From: Streptomyces sp. WMMB 322
GTDB taxonomy: Bacteria; Actinomycetota; Actinomycetes; Streptomycetales; Streptomycetaceae
Assembly (NCBI RefSeq): GCF_900090145.1
Contig: NZ_FMHI01000015.1
Coordinates: 62,001-126,000 of the forward strand
Length of the DNA: 64,000 nucleotides
Direction: 5' to 3'
The position numbers and the translations under genes are program-made. Shown piece after piece: positions 1 through 9,413 of this stretch. Position 1 is the stretch's first letter. Each line of letters begins with the position of its first letter. The notes beneath the pieces are model-generated. The model worked only from the letters and a program-made list of their open reading frames with translations. It made no database searches and was not told the origin of the DNA.

Positions 1-828
1 GGACGCCAGCATTTCGCCCGTGGCGACCGGGGTGTCCAGGGCGGCCGCGAGGGCAGCGTGACCCTCGGAGTCGTAGGCGTCGAGGGGCTCTTCGAGCCAG
101 ACGAGTCCGAAGTCCTCAAGGGCACGGCCCATGCGACGGGCCGTGGGCCGGTCCCACTGCTGGTTGGCGTCGGCCATGAGTGGCACGTCGTCCCCCAACT
201 CCTCGCGTACGCGGGCCAGTCGCCGCAAGTCCTCCTTGTGGTCGGGATGGCCCACCTTGATCTTGACTCCGCCCACCCCGCCTGCGAGGGAAGCGGAGGC
301 GTTGCTCACGAGGTCTTCGACAGGGGTGTGCAGAAAGCCGCCCGAAGTGTTGTAACAGCGCACGGAATCGCGGTGGGCGCCGAGGAGCTTGGCCAGCGGC
401 AGACCGGCACGCTTGGCCTTCAGGTCCCACAGGGCGACGTCGAAGGCGGCGACGGCCTGCGTGGCGAGGCCGCTTCGGCCCACGGAAGCACCCGCCCACA
501 CGAGCTTCGTCCAGAGCCGGCCGATGTCGCTGGGGTCCTCGCCGATCAACTCGGGCGCCACCTCGCGGGCATGTGCGTACTGCCCCGGGCCGCCCGCGCG
601 CTTGGAGTAGGTGAAGCCGATGCCCTCGTGACCGTTCTGCGTCGTGATCTCGGCGAAGAGCAGAGCCACTTCGGTCATGGGGCGTTGGCGTCCGGTGAGG
701 ACCTTCGCGTCACTGACCGGTACGGCGAGGGGGAGGCGTACGGAGGAGAGCTTGATCCCGCGGATGCCGTCGCGCTCCGCTTCGTCCGCCCGGGGCGCGG
801 CCTGCGGGCCGCTGTGCGTCGAGTTCAC
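1..828 (-). CDS. Enolase-superfamily sugar-acid dehydratase (galactarate/talarate dehydratase-like), 3' end outside window
   Basis: The minus-strand reading frame is open from a GTG at 828 to the window edge, giving 276 residues without a stop. The N-terminal capping domain reads ...TGRQRPMTEVALLFAEITT... and leads into the barrel with the metal- and base-bearing segments VKIKVG, MADANQQW (metal Asp) and WLEEPL (metal Glu). These are characteristic of the mandelate racemase/muconate lactonizing branch of the enolase superfamily. The N-terminal region resembles L-talarate/galactarate dehydratases as I recall them, so dehydration of a hexarate is the likely reaction. The substrate is inferred. 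An AGGA stretch lies about nine bases before the GTG. The gene is truncated by the window, not visibly broken, and has no obvious link to the lantibiotic genes beside it. Confidence 0.8.
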   Translation of the reverse strand, partial: MNSTHSGPQAAPRADEAERDGIRGIKLSSVRLPLAVPVSDAKVLTGRQRPMTEVALLFAEITTQNGHEGIGFTYSKRAGGPGQYAHAREVAPELIGEDPSDIGRLWTKLVWAGASVGRSGLATQAVAAFDVALWDLKAKRAGLPLAKLLGAHRDSVRCYNTSGGFLHTPVEDLVSNASASLAGGVGGVKIKVGHPDHKEDLRRLARVREELGDDVPLMADANQQWDRPTARRMGRALEDFGLVWLEEPLDAYDSEGHAALAAALDTPVATGEMLAS

Positions 829-1415
829 GGCTGCGTCCTGGTTGTCGGGAAGTCCTGGGCCGGGAAGTCCTGGTGTCGGGTGTGCGATTGGGGCTTGGCG
901 GGGCTGGGGCTGGGGCGGGTTTCCGGTCGTGCACGGGTGGCCGTACGCGCGTCCGGCAGCCGGCCGGTACAGCCGGCCCCGTACAGCAGCCCGTCAACTC
1001 CGCATGGTCACAACCATAATCGCCAGTCCTGTACATGGACAGAGTTCTCCCGTGCGGACGCCGTCCTACGCGGAGCGGAGCCTGGGAGCCGGTCCGTCGT
1101 GCCGTGTCCGGTCCTGCGGCCGACGGGGGCAGCGGCGCTCCTGTGTGTGGGTCGCACGGGCCGTCGGCCGATTGCCGTTGCAGGCCGCCCAACTCCGTAC
1201 AGATGAGGCAGTGTTCATGATGCTGAACGCGACAGAGCGAAGAATTGGAGACTCGTGTCTCGGGGTCTCGGGGTCTCGGGGTCTCGGGGTCTCGAAGACG
1301 GCTCAGGGCTTGGGGCTCCGGGGTGCGCGATGCGTCGTGCTGCCGCTGAGGACAGCCCGGCCCGTCCGTCGCCGCTTCAGGCTCGGCGAGCTCGGAGCCG
1401 GCACTGCGGTCCGTC
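829..1415. other. Intergenic region with short direct repeats, no gene seen
   Basis: No convincing coding sequence lies between the dehydratase start and the end of lanV. The region holds two copies of CGGGAAGTCCTGG near 843-870 and an 8-base tandem array at 1258-1294. Open frames here have no ribosome binding site and no family resemblance. Confidence 0.5.
1258..1294. repeat. Tandem 8-base repeat TCTCGGGG, four copies plus a partial copy
   Basis: Four exact head-to-tail copies start at 1258, 1266, 1274 and 1282 and are followed by a partial TCTCG. The array lies in the noncoding gap downstream of lanV. It looks like slippage-prone sequence; no function is evident. Confidence 0.85.
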
Positions 1416-2936
1416 TCAGCCGTTCCACGCAGCGAGCAGCGCGCTCGCCGAGCGCACCAGGGACTCGTCGCCGTGGCCGAGTCGTTCGGCGGCGCTCAGC
1501 ACCTCCGCCAGCACATCCGGGTCGCGCGCCTGGACGGCGAGGACGAGCAGGGAGGCGAGATATCCCGGCCACGCCCCGGGTTCGCCGGGCCTCGCAGCCC
1601 CGGGGACCTCGCAAGCGGCGCGCACCCACTGCCTGATCTCACCGGGCTCCGAGCGGGGCAGCGGGAGGGGCGGAACTGCGCAGGGCACCCCGGCCCGTTC
1701 TCCCGGCCGGGAGTCCCGGCGCCCGGCGGCCAGCGCGACACCTGACGCGAGAGCCGCGGCCAGGGTGGTGTGGTAGCAGGTGCCGAAGACGTATGCGGCG
1801 GCCTTGTCCCCGGTGAGGCCGGCCAGGACATCGGGACGGTGCACGGGGCTGGGCACCGAGCCGTCCGGGCGAGCGGCCGACGCCAGTGCGTTCCAGGCGG
1901 CGTTCACCAGAAAACCCGAGCCTTCCCCAGGGCCGGAACCGGCGCCCGAGCCCGTACCGGAACCGGGGCCTGTACCGGGGGCGTTGCCCGAGCCCGTACC
2001 GGAACCGGCGCCCGAGCCCGTACGGGGGCCGGGGCCGGTGCCCGTACCGGGACCGGTGCCAGGTCCGGCCTCGGCGCCATACGCGAGGTCATGGTCCTCG
2101 ACGCTCTCTGCCTCCTCTTCCTCCAATGCCGCGTCGCAGAGCAGAAGTTCGGCGAGCAGATCGAGGCCGCCCCGCGCCAGGTGGACGCCGAGCAACACCC
2201 GCACCGTCTCGCGCAGCCTTGCCGAATCCGCCCGGCCACCGGGAAAAGGCCGGTGGCGCCCGAAGTCGGTGACGTAGAACAGGACGTGCGTGAACGCGTA
2301 GACCTCGCTCTCGGTCAGCTGCAGGACGTCCGGCCCGAGCGCTGCGATGCTCTGCCCGTACAGTGCGCCGAGACCGGCCAGCGTCGCGGGCGCGGTGAAG
2401 CCCGCCCGGTCGGTGAAGTAGCGCAGCTCGATCCTGTTGAGCACCGGCTTGTACGGCAGCGCGTGGCCGCCGGCACCGGCCGCGAGCAGCGTCTCGCCCC
2501 GCTTGCGCAGCTCACCCTGCGGGCGCCCCAGGCACTCCAGCAGTCCGACCAGGTTGAGGTGGTAGGGGAAGAGTTCGTCGCACCGTCCCATTCCGCGTGC
2601 GAACTCCTCAGTGTGCGCGGCCTCTTCGGCGAGATCGAGCGCTCTCATGGGCAGTTCGGCATCCAGCGGCAGGAGACCTGAGCGTTCCAGCACCCGTACC
2701 AGGCCGAGGAGTTCCAGGAGCGGCCCGGGCCCGAACGCCCGAGGTGGAAGGTGCTCCTGCCAGCGCCGCGGTGCGAACCACTCCAGGTTCGCACCGGTCC
2801 AGCGCAGGGCTCCGGACAGCACCCGGCCCGCTGCTTCCCCGTCGGCCGTCGGTGTTCCTGCGCCGGCGGCAGGTGTCTCCGAACAGGAGAGTCCCGGGAG
2901 CAGGGGCCAGGAGGGTGCGCCGGCGAGCGGGGTCAC
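1416..2936 (-). CDS. pspV: Lantibiotic cluster accessory protein (PspV/MibV-position protein)
   Basis: This 506-residue protein is the last gene of the A-B-C-T-U-V operon. Its GTG start at 2936 overlaps the stop of the permease gene (GTGA). The function is unknown. The first 270 residues look soluble and helical, with a segment reading YAFTHVLFYVTDFGRHRPF that I associate, without certainty, with DUF6895-type proteins of lanthipeptide clusters. A Gly/Thr/Ser/Pro-rich insertion of roughly 50 residues (about 1918-2070) follows. A C-terminal helical region with DKAAAYVFGTCYHTTLAAAL resembles the first half in flavour, which suggests two related halves joined by a flexible linker. There is no signal peptide and no membrane segment. 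The position matches V in the planosporicin and microbisporicin operons as I recall them. A role in maturation or in assisting export is inference. Confidence 0.7.
   Translation of the reverse strand: MTPLAGAPSWPLLPGLSCSETPAAGAGTPTADGEAAGRVLSGALRWTGANLEWFAPRRWQEHLPPRAFGPGPLLELLGLVRVLERSGLLPLDAELPMRALDLAEEAAHTEEFARGMGRCDELFPYHLNLVGLLECLGRPQGELRKRGETLLAAGAGGHALPYKPVLNRIELRYFTDRAGFTAPATLAGLGALYGQSIAALGPDVLQLTESEVYAFTHVLFYVTDFGRHRPFPGGRADSARLRETVRVLLGVHLARGGLDLLAELLLCDAALEEEEAESVEDHDLAYGAEAGPGTGPGTGTGPGPRTGSGAGSGTGSGNAPGTGPGSGTGSGAGSGPGEGSGFLVNAAWNALASAARPDGSVPSPVHRPDVLAGLTGDKAAAYVFGTCYHTTLAAALASGVALAAGRRDSRPGERAGVPCAVPPLPLPRSEPGEIRQWVRAACEVPGAARPGEPGAWPGYLASLLVLAVQARDPDVLAEVLSAAERLGHGDESLVRSASALLAAWNG
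1918..2070 (-). repeat. Low-complexity Gly/Thr/Ser/Pro linker coding repeat inside lanV
   Basis: Imperfect repeats of a GGTACCGG/GGCTCGGG-type unit encode GTGPGTG, GSGAGSG and similar strings between the two halves of the V protein. The stretch is in frame. It is probably a flexible linker and a slippage-prone site whose length could vary between strains. Confidence 0.7.
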
Positions 2937-3760
2937 CGGCCGCTCCGGATGCGCAGCAGCGTGAGGACGGCCGCGAGGACCGTGCCGAGTACGCACAGAT
3001 CCGCCCACCAGGACAGCAGGCCTCCGCCGCCCAGCAAGGTCTGGCGGGCCAGGTCGACGGCGTACGTCATCGGGTTGGCATGCATGATCCACGCCAGCCA
3101 CGCGGGCGCGTCGTCCGCGGCGAAGACCGACCCCGACAGGAAAAGCATCGGGAACATGGCCATCTGCACCGTCGCCTGCAGCGTCTGGACGCGCTGGATG
3201 AGCGTGGCCAGGCACAGCCCGATGACGCTGAAGACCATGGCGGCGAGCGCGTAGCAGCCGACCGTGGCAACGAACCGCGCCGGGGCCAGCGGCACCCCCA
3301 TCAGCGGGGAGAAGGCGAGCATGACGATGCTCTGAACCGTCACCATCCCCGTTCCCGCCAGCACCTTGCCCAGCGGCAGGCAGACCCGCGGCACCGGTGC
3401 CACGAGCAGTTCCCTCAACACGCCGTACTCCCGGTCCCACGCATAACTCTGCCCGGAGGCGATGCTGATCGAGACGACCTGGATGGCGATGATCCCCGGG
3501 AACACGTAGGCGCTGAACGGCATCGAACCGACGGAACCGACCATCCCGTCGAAGCCGACCGCGTAGACCAGGACGAAGAACAGAATCTGAACGCCCTGAC
3601 TGCACAGCACGCCCGGCTTCTTCACCTGCCGCAGCAGATCGCGGTGCGCGATGACGCCCACCGCGCGGAGCGCCACACGCAGCTGCCCGTCCTCCGTGGG
3701 CGCGGAACCGTCCGCCTCCGGACCCGGCGGGGCGGCCTTGGCAGTCGTCGTCACGGTCAC
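2933..3760 (-). CDS. pspU: ABC-2 type permease, lantibiotic export (PspU-like)
   Basis: This 275-residue integral membrane protein pairs with the ATPase encoded just upstream. A GTG start at 3760 overlaps the ATPase stop by four bases (GTGA); a second GTG lies two codons later. The cytosolic N-terminus is followed by about six hydrophobic segments and the conserved loop REYGVLRELLVAP, typical of DrrB-like ABC-2 permeases. In the psp and mib clusters the T-U pair is the proposed exporter of the modified peptide. That role is inferred here from gene order. Tight coupling with T and V suggests a single transcript with the precursor operon. Confidence 0.85.
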   Translation of the reverse strand: MTVTTTAKAAPPGPEADGSAPTEDGQLRVALRAVGVIAHRDLLRQVKKPGVLCSQGVQILFFVLVYAVGFDGMVGSVGSMPFSAYVFPGIIAIQVVSISIASGQSYAWDREYGVLRELLVAPVPRVCLPLGKVLAGTGMVTVQSIVMLAFSPLMGVPLAPARFVATVGCYALAAMVFSVIGLCLATLIQRVQTLQATVQMAMFPMLFLSGSVFAADDAPAWLAWIMHANPMTYAVDLARQTLLGGGGLLSWWADLCVLGTVLAAVLTLLRIRSGR

Positions 3761-4749
3761 GGTGCGCTCACCCCCTCCCGCTGCTGCGGCGCCCCGTTCG
3801 CGGCCGCGGCAGCCAGATAGACGTCGTTCATGGACGGGTGGTGCACGGAGACCGTCAGCCCCGGGACGTCGAGTGCCCGCACCACGCACGCCAGTTGGGC
3901 CTCGGGGTCCGGGCAGTGCACGGCGACGCCGCCCGGCTCGCTCAGCGGCTCGAAGCCGGCCGCCGAGAGCTGCCGGACCGCTGTCTCCTCGTCGGCACAG
4001 GTCACCACGACGCGGGAGGAGTCCAGGCTGCTCTTGAGCCTGCCGATGCTGCCCTGCCGTACCACGCGGCCCTGTTGAAGAATGACGATCTCGTCGGCGA
4101 ACTCGGCCTCGTCCATGTAGTGCGTCGAGTACAGGACGGTGACACCGAGTTCGTCCCGGAGACGGAGCAGGTCGGTCCATACGGTGGCCCGCGCCGTCGG
4201 GTCCAGCCCGTTGGTCGGCTCGTCGAGGATGAGCAGTCCCGGACGGTGCAGCAGGGCGCGGGCGATCTCCACCCGCCGGGCCAGCCCCCCGGACAGCTCC
4301 TCCACCGGCTGCCGGCGACGGTCCGTGAGCCCGAACAGCTCCAGCATCAGACGCGTCCGGGCGCGTGCGTCGTCGCGCTTCATGCCGAACAGGCGCGCGT
4401 GGAACCAGAGGTTGCGCTCGATGGAGAGTTCCCTGTCCAGGGTGCGTTCCTGGAAGACCAGGCCCAGACGGCGGCGCGCGGCCATCGCCGACTTCCGCAC
4501 GTCGTGGCCGAAGATCCGCACGGTGCCCGCGTCCGGCCGGGCCGCCGTCGACAGGACGCCCAGCAAGCTGGATTTCCCCGCTCCGTTGGGGCCGAGGAGC
4601 GCGGTGACGCGGCTTGGCGGCGAGCTGAGCGACACCCCGTCCACCGCGGTGACCTTGCCGTAGCGCACGACGAGGCCGCTCAACTCGAAGGCCGGGCTGG
4701 CGTTTCCCGGCACCTGCGCCGCCGCTGTCACGTCCGTCTCCGTCGTCAT
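3757..4749 (-). CDS. pspT: ABC transporter ATP-binding protein, lantibiotic export (PspT-like)
   Basis: This 330-residue DrrA-type ATPase has Walker A GPNGAGKSS, signature ELSGGLARRVEIARALL and Walker B LLILDEPTNGLDP, all intact. A C-terminal extension of about 100 residues is typical of drug-efflux ATPases. The ATG at 4749 is preceded by GGAGGAG, and only 28 bases separate it from the end of lanC. It should energise the permease encoded directly downstream. It is not a fused LanT with a C39 peptidase domain, so export here is not coupled to double-glycine leader cleavage. That agrees with the absence of a GG site in the precursor. Confidence 0.9.
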   Translation of the reverse strand: MTTETDVTAAAQVPGNASPAFELSGLVVRYGKVTAVDGVSLSSPPSRVTALLGPNGAGKSSLLGVLSTAARPDAGTVRIFGHDVRKSAMAARRRLGLVFQERTLDRELSIERNLWFHARLFGMKRDDARARTRLMLELFGLTDRRRQPVEELSGGLARRVEIARALLHRPGLLILDEPTNGLDPTARATVWTDLLRLRDELGVTVLYSTHYMDEAEFADEIVILQQGRVVRQGSIGRLKSSLDSSRVVVTCADEETAVRQLSAAGFEPLSEPGGVAVHCPDPEAQLACVVRALDVPGLTVSVHHPSMNDVYLAAAAANGAPQQREGVSAP

Positions 4750-4777
4750 CTGCTCCTCCCTGACCCCGGTCGCCCCG

Positions 4778-6133
4778 TCATGCCAGACCCAGCGTGCGGT
4801 CCCACGGCAGCGGGCCGGTGCCGGCGGGCAGCAGGGCGAGAGCCACGCCCGCGGCGCCCTCGAGCATGCCCGCGGTGTCGACTGCCCGGTGGGGTCGCGG
4901 CGAGCGAGCGGCGGCGGGGAAGCGCATGAGGTGACGGAACCCGAACGGGGCCTCCTCGTCGGCGCATTCGAGCACCTTGCCGGTCAGGCGGCGGCAGCCG
5001 GCGAGCAGTTCCGGATCCCCGGCGGACTCGTTCACATGCGTCAGTACACGCAGCAGCCCGGCATAGCCGTGGCAGACCGTGGCACCTTCGATCGCCCACA
5101 GGGACTCGTCCCGGCGCAGCGCGGCCAAGAGCCCTTGCAGTGCTGCGGCGCACCACTCCGGCCTGTCCACGATCCCGCCGGCCCGGTGCAGGGCAGCGGC
5201 CACCCCGGGGGTTCCGTAGCACCATGCGGTGCGTGTGAAGAGCGCGCGCGGTCGCTCCCCTGCCGTCTCGTCGTCCCATCCTGCGCGGGCCGGCCAGTAC
5301 GGGCCCGCCTCGTCGTGCAGCGTCCAGCCGACGAGCCAGTCCGCGATGCGCCGGATCGCGTCGCGTGTACCCGGCACCTCGCGCCCACGTTCGACGGCGG
5401 AGCAGAGGACGGCGAGCGGACCGGCGATGCCGTGCGCCATGCCCAGGTTGAAGTCGCCGCGAGGATACAGCTCGCGGTCCCGTTCGCCGACCTGCAGTTC
5501 GACGGGCACCCACCAGCCCGGCACATCGTGGCCGTCGACGCGCACCGGCTCGGTGATGCGGACAAGATGACGCAGCGACGCCGTCACCGCGGACTCCACC
5601 TCCGGCCCGGTCTCCGCCGGATCGGCCGCGGAGTCGAGCAGCAGCCGCGCCGTCCCCGACAGCCCGTTCACGAGGTCGTAGGCCGCCCAGTCGACGCCGC
5701 TCCGGCCCGAGCGCACCTGCTCGTCGAACAGGCGCAGACGCTCCGTCTGGTCCTGCGCCACCCAGGCGGCCAGCTTCCGGCGCAGCGAACCGTAGTGCCC
5801 CTCCGCTCCTGCACAGGTCTGCGCCGCCGCGAGCAGGGCGGCCGGACCGGAGAACAGTCCGCGGCTCGGCGCTGCACCCATCGCCTGCCCCGCCGCCGTG
5901 ATGTGCCGGTGCGCGACGTGGCGCCACGTCTCGTCCGTGCGGGCGAGTTCGCCGTAGAGGAGCGCCGTGCCCGGCAGGCCGTTGGCGAGAGTCAGCGGCC
6001 CCCACATCACGGCGTCGTAGACAGGGTCACGGTTGTCGTCGCGCGACGCGACGGACGCGACATGCTCCGGGTCGGCCAGCCGCTCGGCGACGAGGGAAAC
6101 CGCTTCCTCGCAGCGGACGAGGGTGTCGTTCAT
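4778..6133 (-). CDS. pspC: Lanthionine synthetase C family cyclase (LanC)
   Basis: This 451-residue LanC protein adds precursor cysteine thiols to dehydrated Ser/Thr to form (methyl)lanthionine rings. The zinc ligands are present: Cys305 in AWCYGTPGV and Cys354-His355 in VCHGYAGLL. The upstream repeat motif GMAHGIAGPLAVL of the alpha/alpha toroid is also present. The length is normal for the family. The ATG at 6133 overlaps the end of lanB (ATGA), so dehydratase and cyclase are translationally coupled. Together with LanB it defines a class I lanthipeptide pathway. Confidence 0.95.
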   Translation of the reverse strand: MNDTLVRCEEAVSLVAERLADPEHVASVASRDDNRDPVYDAVMWGPLTLANGLPGTALLYGELARTDETWRHVAHRHITAAGQAMGAAPSRGLFSGPAALLAAAQTCAGAEGHYGSLRRKLAAWVAQDQTERLRLFDEQVRSGRSGVDWAAYDLVNGLSGTARLLLDSAADPAETGPEVESAVTASLRHLVRITEPVRVDGHDVPGWWVPVELQVGERDRELYPRGDFNLGMAHGIAGPLAVLCSAVERGREVPGTRDAIRRIADWLVGWTLHDEAGPYWPARAGWDDETAGERPRALFTRTAWCYGTPGVAAALHRAGGIVDRPEWCAAALQGLLAALRRDESLWAIEGATVCHGYAGLLRVLTHVNESAGDPELLAGCRRLTGKVLECADEEAPFGFRHLMRFPAAARSPRPHRAVDTAGMLEGAAGVALALLPAGTGPLPWDRTLGLA

Positions 6134-9100
6134 GACTGGTGCCTCCGGCGGTTGAGGTGGTCCTGCACGGCGCCCCGCGCGATTCCCAGCACCTTCAGCT
6201 CACGTGCGCTCTCACCTCCGAAGAGACGGTTGCAGACCATGTGCAGCAGACTTCCCACGACCCGGCCCTCCGGGGTCTCACCCGACTCCCTTACGAGCGC
6301 GGCCAGTTCGCGCACGGCGTCGTCACGAGGGCGCAGCGCGTCCAGGGCACGAGACCCCGCGCCCTCCTGCGACAGGGCCGGCCAGCCGCCGTACGGGTCG
6401 ACAAGCCGGCGCCAGCGAGCCGAACCTGCACGGAATGCGGCGGGCAGGTCACGCCGTGAGCCGGTCATGGACAGCCAAGCCGCGGCGCCGTCGTCACCGC
6501 AGTCCTCGGTGACGAGGGGGTTGTCCGGCGCCGGCGGCCCGAACGCGTGAGCAAGGGCGGCACAGGAGACGACGGCCAGGTCGTCGATGCCGTACTCGCT
6601 GGAAGGATCTTTTGCCAGCCGCAGCAGTTCGACCGCTGCCTCGCTGTCGTACCTGAAGACCCGCTCGGCCAGAAGCTGGGCGCCGGGGCCTCCGTAGCGC
6701 TCGGTCTCCGGGTCGTACTGCGCGAGGGAATGGCCCCGCAGGATGCCCTCGCGCTGCCAGCGACCCAGCAGCTCCCCGACGGCGGGAGCCACGTCTCCCC
6801 ACAGTTCCGCGGGGCGGGCGCTGTGCAGCCGCAGCCGCAGATGGTGACCGCCCTCGTCCGTGTAGCGGATGAAGAACCAGCCGTCGGCGCCTCTCTCGCC
6901 CGCCAGCCCGACGAGTTCGGGGATACGGTCGCGCAGCACATCGTCCTGCGTGCGGGCCGGTCCGTGCAGCTTGAGGTAGAGCCACTCGCTGCCGAGGCCG
7001 TGCGTGGTGCGGGCCGGCTGGATGTGCCCGGCGTAGGGGCGCCTGCCGCAGCTGCTCCCCCGGCGGACCAGCGGGATGACCAACTCCGTGGTGTGCCCCG
7101 CGAGCGGGCCCTCCATCCAGTTCTCGTACTCGCCGGGGACCTCCTGGGCGACCAGATCCGGGTGGCGGATCACCTGATCGACAAGCAACTCCCGGTGCCA
7201 CGACAGGTCCAGGTCGAGCAGCAGCCGCTGGTCGGCCGTGACGGCGAGGACATGGCGCGGCACGTCCCAGGTACTGCGCCACTCCGCGACGAGGGCGTCC
7301 CGCTCCGCGTCCGCGGAACCCGAGCCGCTTCCGCCCTTCGCCTCACGCCGCCCCCGCAGCTCCTCGGCACCGGCCCGCAGCACGTCCGGCCGCCACACGG
7401 CGCAGGCCAGTACGAAGCGTCCGTACCGCACGCGGGGCACGAACGGTGCGTCGGCGAGCGGGCCCCAGTTCCACGGCTCCCACAGCCGCTGACCCTCCAG
7501 CCCGATCTCCCACAGCAGACGGACGGCGTTGGGTGCCTGCGCCGGAGCGCTGACCATGTTGCCGAGCACGGGCACGATTTCACGGCCCGTGGGGATGTGG
7601 ACGGCCGTGAGCCGGTCGAGGGTGGCACCGATGCCCATGTCGCTCAGGCGCAGTTCTTCGGTCCCGGCGGCGTCGGGCAGGCCGACTCCGATGCGGCGGC
7701 CCGTCGCCGGCACGGTGTGCGCGAGGTTCGCGGCCCGGCCCGAGCGCGGCATGAAGGCGAGGTCGACGGGATGCGCGTCCCGGACATGAACGGGATTGCC
7801 GCGGTGCAGGGCAGCGAACTGCTCACGCCAGTACGGATGTTGATCGGCGAAGCGGGCGAAGGTGGAACCGGCGCGATGGGAGCCGGGGGAGGGGGAGAGG
7901 AAGACGCGGAAGTCGCCGTCGTCCAGGGCCTCGACGGACGGCGCGACCACCTGCACCGTCACCTCACAGGAACTGGGAAGGTCCGCCGGGTCCGCCGCGT
8001 CATGACACAGCTCGTCGATGTCCCCGTCCTCGAGGACCACTTCGCGTGCGCCCTGCCGCTGCGCCGCGGCGACGAGCCGCGCCATCGCCCGGTCGCGGCG
8101 AGCCGTGCGTGGGACCTCCGGAGTCACCGGTGCGGCCTCGCTGTTGGGCCAGCCATATCCCGCGGGCGCGCCGATCCCCGTGGCCTCGTCGAGGAGTTCG
8201 AGCACGGGGACCAGCCGGTCTGCCCCGTAGACGTCGAGAAAGCGACGGTGGTGGTCACGCAGCGCGAAGAGCCCGAGCTTGCTGCGGGAGAGACGCCACA
8301 TCACACCGGTGGCCTCCTCGATCACCTCGCGCACCGGGTACGGGAGATGCATCTCGGCATCGAGACGGGTGTCGATGTGCAGGGGCGTGTCGTCCGGCTC
8401 CACCGAGCGTGCCGCGGCGAGCAGCCTGCCGAGCGGTTCACGGCCCTCGCCCACGGGACACTCGTCGTAGGCCTGCCGCTCCTTCTCCACCGCCAGCAGC
8501 GCCTCGTGGACCGTGCAGGTCGCCTCGGAAGGGTGGCCCACCCGCGCGAGGACGCCCAGCACGTGGCTCAGCGGATCACCGCCGTCCAGCGGGGGCCGCA
8601 GCCCGGTGATCAGGATTTCCTGGCGGACCAGTTCGGCCAACAGGGCCCGCACCCGCTCCGCGGGTGCGCCGGGGAAGGCCGCGGCGGTGAGCCGGACCAG
8701 CTCCTCGTAGGGGACGGGGGCAGGGGACTCGGCAACCGCCCGTTCCACCACGGGTGTTCTGCGCACCGACACCACGGAGCGGCCCTCTCCGCTCTCGCCG
8801 GGCCGGACTCCCTGGGTGGAGGGCGAGGTGAGGACCAGCCGGTCCCCGCGCTGCACCAGGCCCTGATGCGCCTGCACGGTGAGCTCTGCGAGCACGGCGG
8901 GGTCGGACTCGAGGCGGTGGACGATCCGGGTGAGCCACTGCATGTCGGCGTGGGTCCGCGTCCTGTGCCCGGCCCCGCGGCCGACCTTGGCCGCGGAGTC
9001 GAAATGCCCGGTCGCGACGCCCGCGAAGAGCCCGAACGGGGTCGGCCGGGTCCGCATCCGGATGTCGTAGCGCAGTACCGCGAGCGCGGCACGGCGGAGC

Positions 9101-9363
9101 TGTCCGGCCTTGACCGCTCCGGCCCCGAGTTCCGCCACGCGGCGGATCGTCGCGCTGAGGCTGGGGGAGGCCAGGTCCAGCGCCTCGCTCAGCGCGCTGT
9201 CACAGGTGACGGAAGCGAGCAGGTCCGCACATGCGGACAGGTCCCCGGGCCCTCCGCCGGGCCCGTGCGGCAGGGGGAGCCCCCTTGACTCCGGAGCCAG
9301 CGGCGCCCGGAGCAGGAACACGTCCTTCGATTCGAACGGTCTCTCAAGTGACGGCTGCCCCAC
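6130..9363 (-). CDS. pspB: Class I lanthipeptide dehydratase (LanB)
   Basis: This is a 1077-residue full-length LanB. The first 700 or so residues form the glutamylation domain that uses glutamyl-tRNA to activate Ser/Thr. The last 280 form the SpaB-type elimination domain, with the hallmark WLYLKLHG...GWFFIRYTDEGGHHLRLRL. Unlike split thiopeptide dehydratases, both parts are in one chain. The GTG at 9363 is chosen because AAGGAGG lies six bases upstream and homology-like sequence begins at GQPSLERPFESKDVFLLRAP. It follows the precursor gene after 95 bases that hold a strong hairpin, so its level is probably set by read-through from lanA. Confidence 0.95.
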   Translation of the reverse strand: MGQPSLERPFESKDVFLLRAPLAPESRGLPLPHGPGGGPGDLSACADLLASVTCDSALSEALDLASPSLSATIRRVAELGAGAVKAGQLRRAALAVLRYDIRMRTRPTPFGLFAGVATGHFDSAAKVGRGAGHRTRTHADMQWLTRIVHRLESDPAVLAELTVQAHQGLVQRGDRLVLTSPSTQGVRPGESGEGRSVVSVRRTPVVERAVAESPAPVPYEELVRLTAAAFPGAPAERVRALLAELVRQEILITGLRPPLDGGDPLSHVLGVLARVGHPSEATCTVHEALLAVEKERQAYDECPVGEGREPLGRLLAAARSVEPDDTPLHIDTRLDAEMHLPYPVREVIEEATGVMWRLSRSKLGLFALRDHHRRFLDVYGADRLVPVLELLDEATGIGAPAGYGWPNSEAAPVTPEVPRTARRDRAMARLVAAAQRQGAREVVLEDGDIDELCHDAADPADLPSSCEVTVQVVAPSVEALDDGDFRVFLSPSPGSHRAGSTFARFADQHPYWREQFAALHRGNPVHVRDAHPVDLAFMPRSGRAANLAHTVPATGRRIGVGLPDAAGTEELRLSDMGIGATLDRLTAVHIPTGREIVPVLGNMVSAPAQAPNAVRLLWEIGLEGQRLWEPWNWGPLADAPFVPRVRYGRFVLACAVWRPDVLRAGAEELRGRREAKGGSGSGSADAERDALVAEWRSTWDVPRHVLAVTADQRLLLDLDLSWHRELLVDQVIRHPDLVAQEVPGEYENWMEGPLAGHTTELVIPLVRRGSSCGRRPYAGHIQPARTTHGLGSEWLYLKLHGPARTQDDVLRDRIPELVGLAGERGADGWFFIRYTDEGGHHLRLRLHSARPAELWGDVAPAVGELLGRWQREGILRGHSLAQYDPETERYGGPGAQLLAERVFRYDSEAAVELLRLAKDPSSEYGIDDLAVVSCAALAHAFGPPAPDNPLVTEDCGDDGAAAWLSMTGSRRDLPAAFRAGSARWRRLVDPYGGWPALSQEGAGSRALDALRPRDDAVRELAALVRESGETPEGRVVGSLLHMVCNRLFGGESARELKVLGIARGAVQDHLNRRRHQS

Positions 9364-9413
9364 GTTCCCCCTCCTTGTGCGCCGGTCTGTGCGCCCGCGT
9401 TCGGCGGTGCGGC

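Noticed and set aside
1..1206. Plus-strand 382-codon frame at the left edge
   Set aside because: The minus strand of 1-828 encodes an enolase-superfamily enzyme with metal-binding motifs, and the plus frame runs on into repeat-rich noncoding DNA.
6547..9288. 913-codon plus-strand open frame opposite lanB
   Set aside because: It is the antisense shadow of a clear LanB. High GC keeps stops rare, and the translation shows no family features and is rich in Arg, Gly and His.
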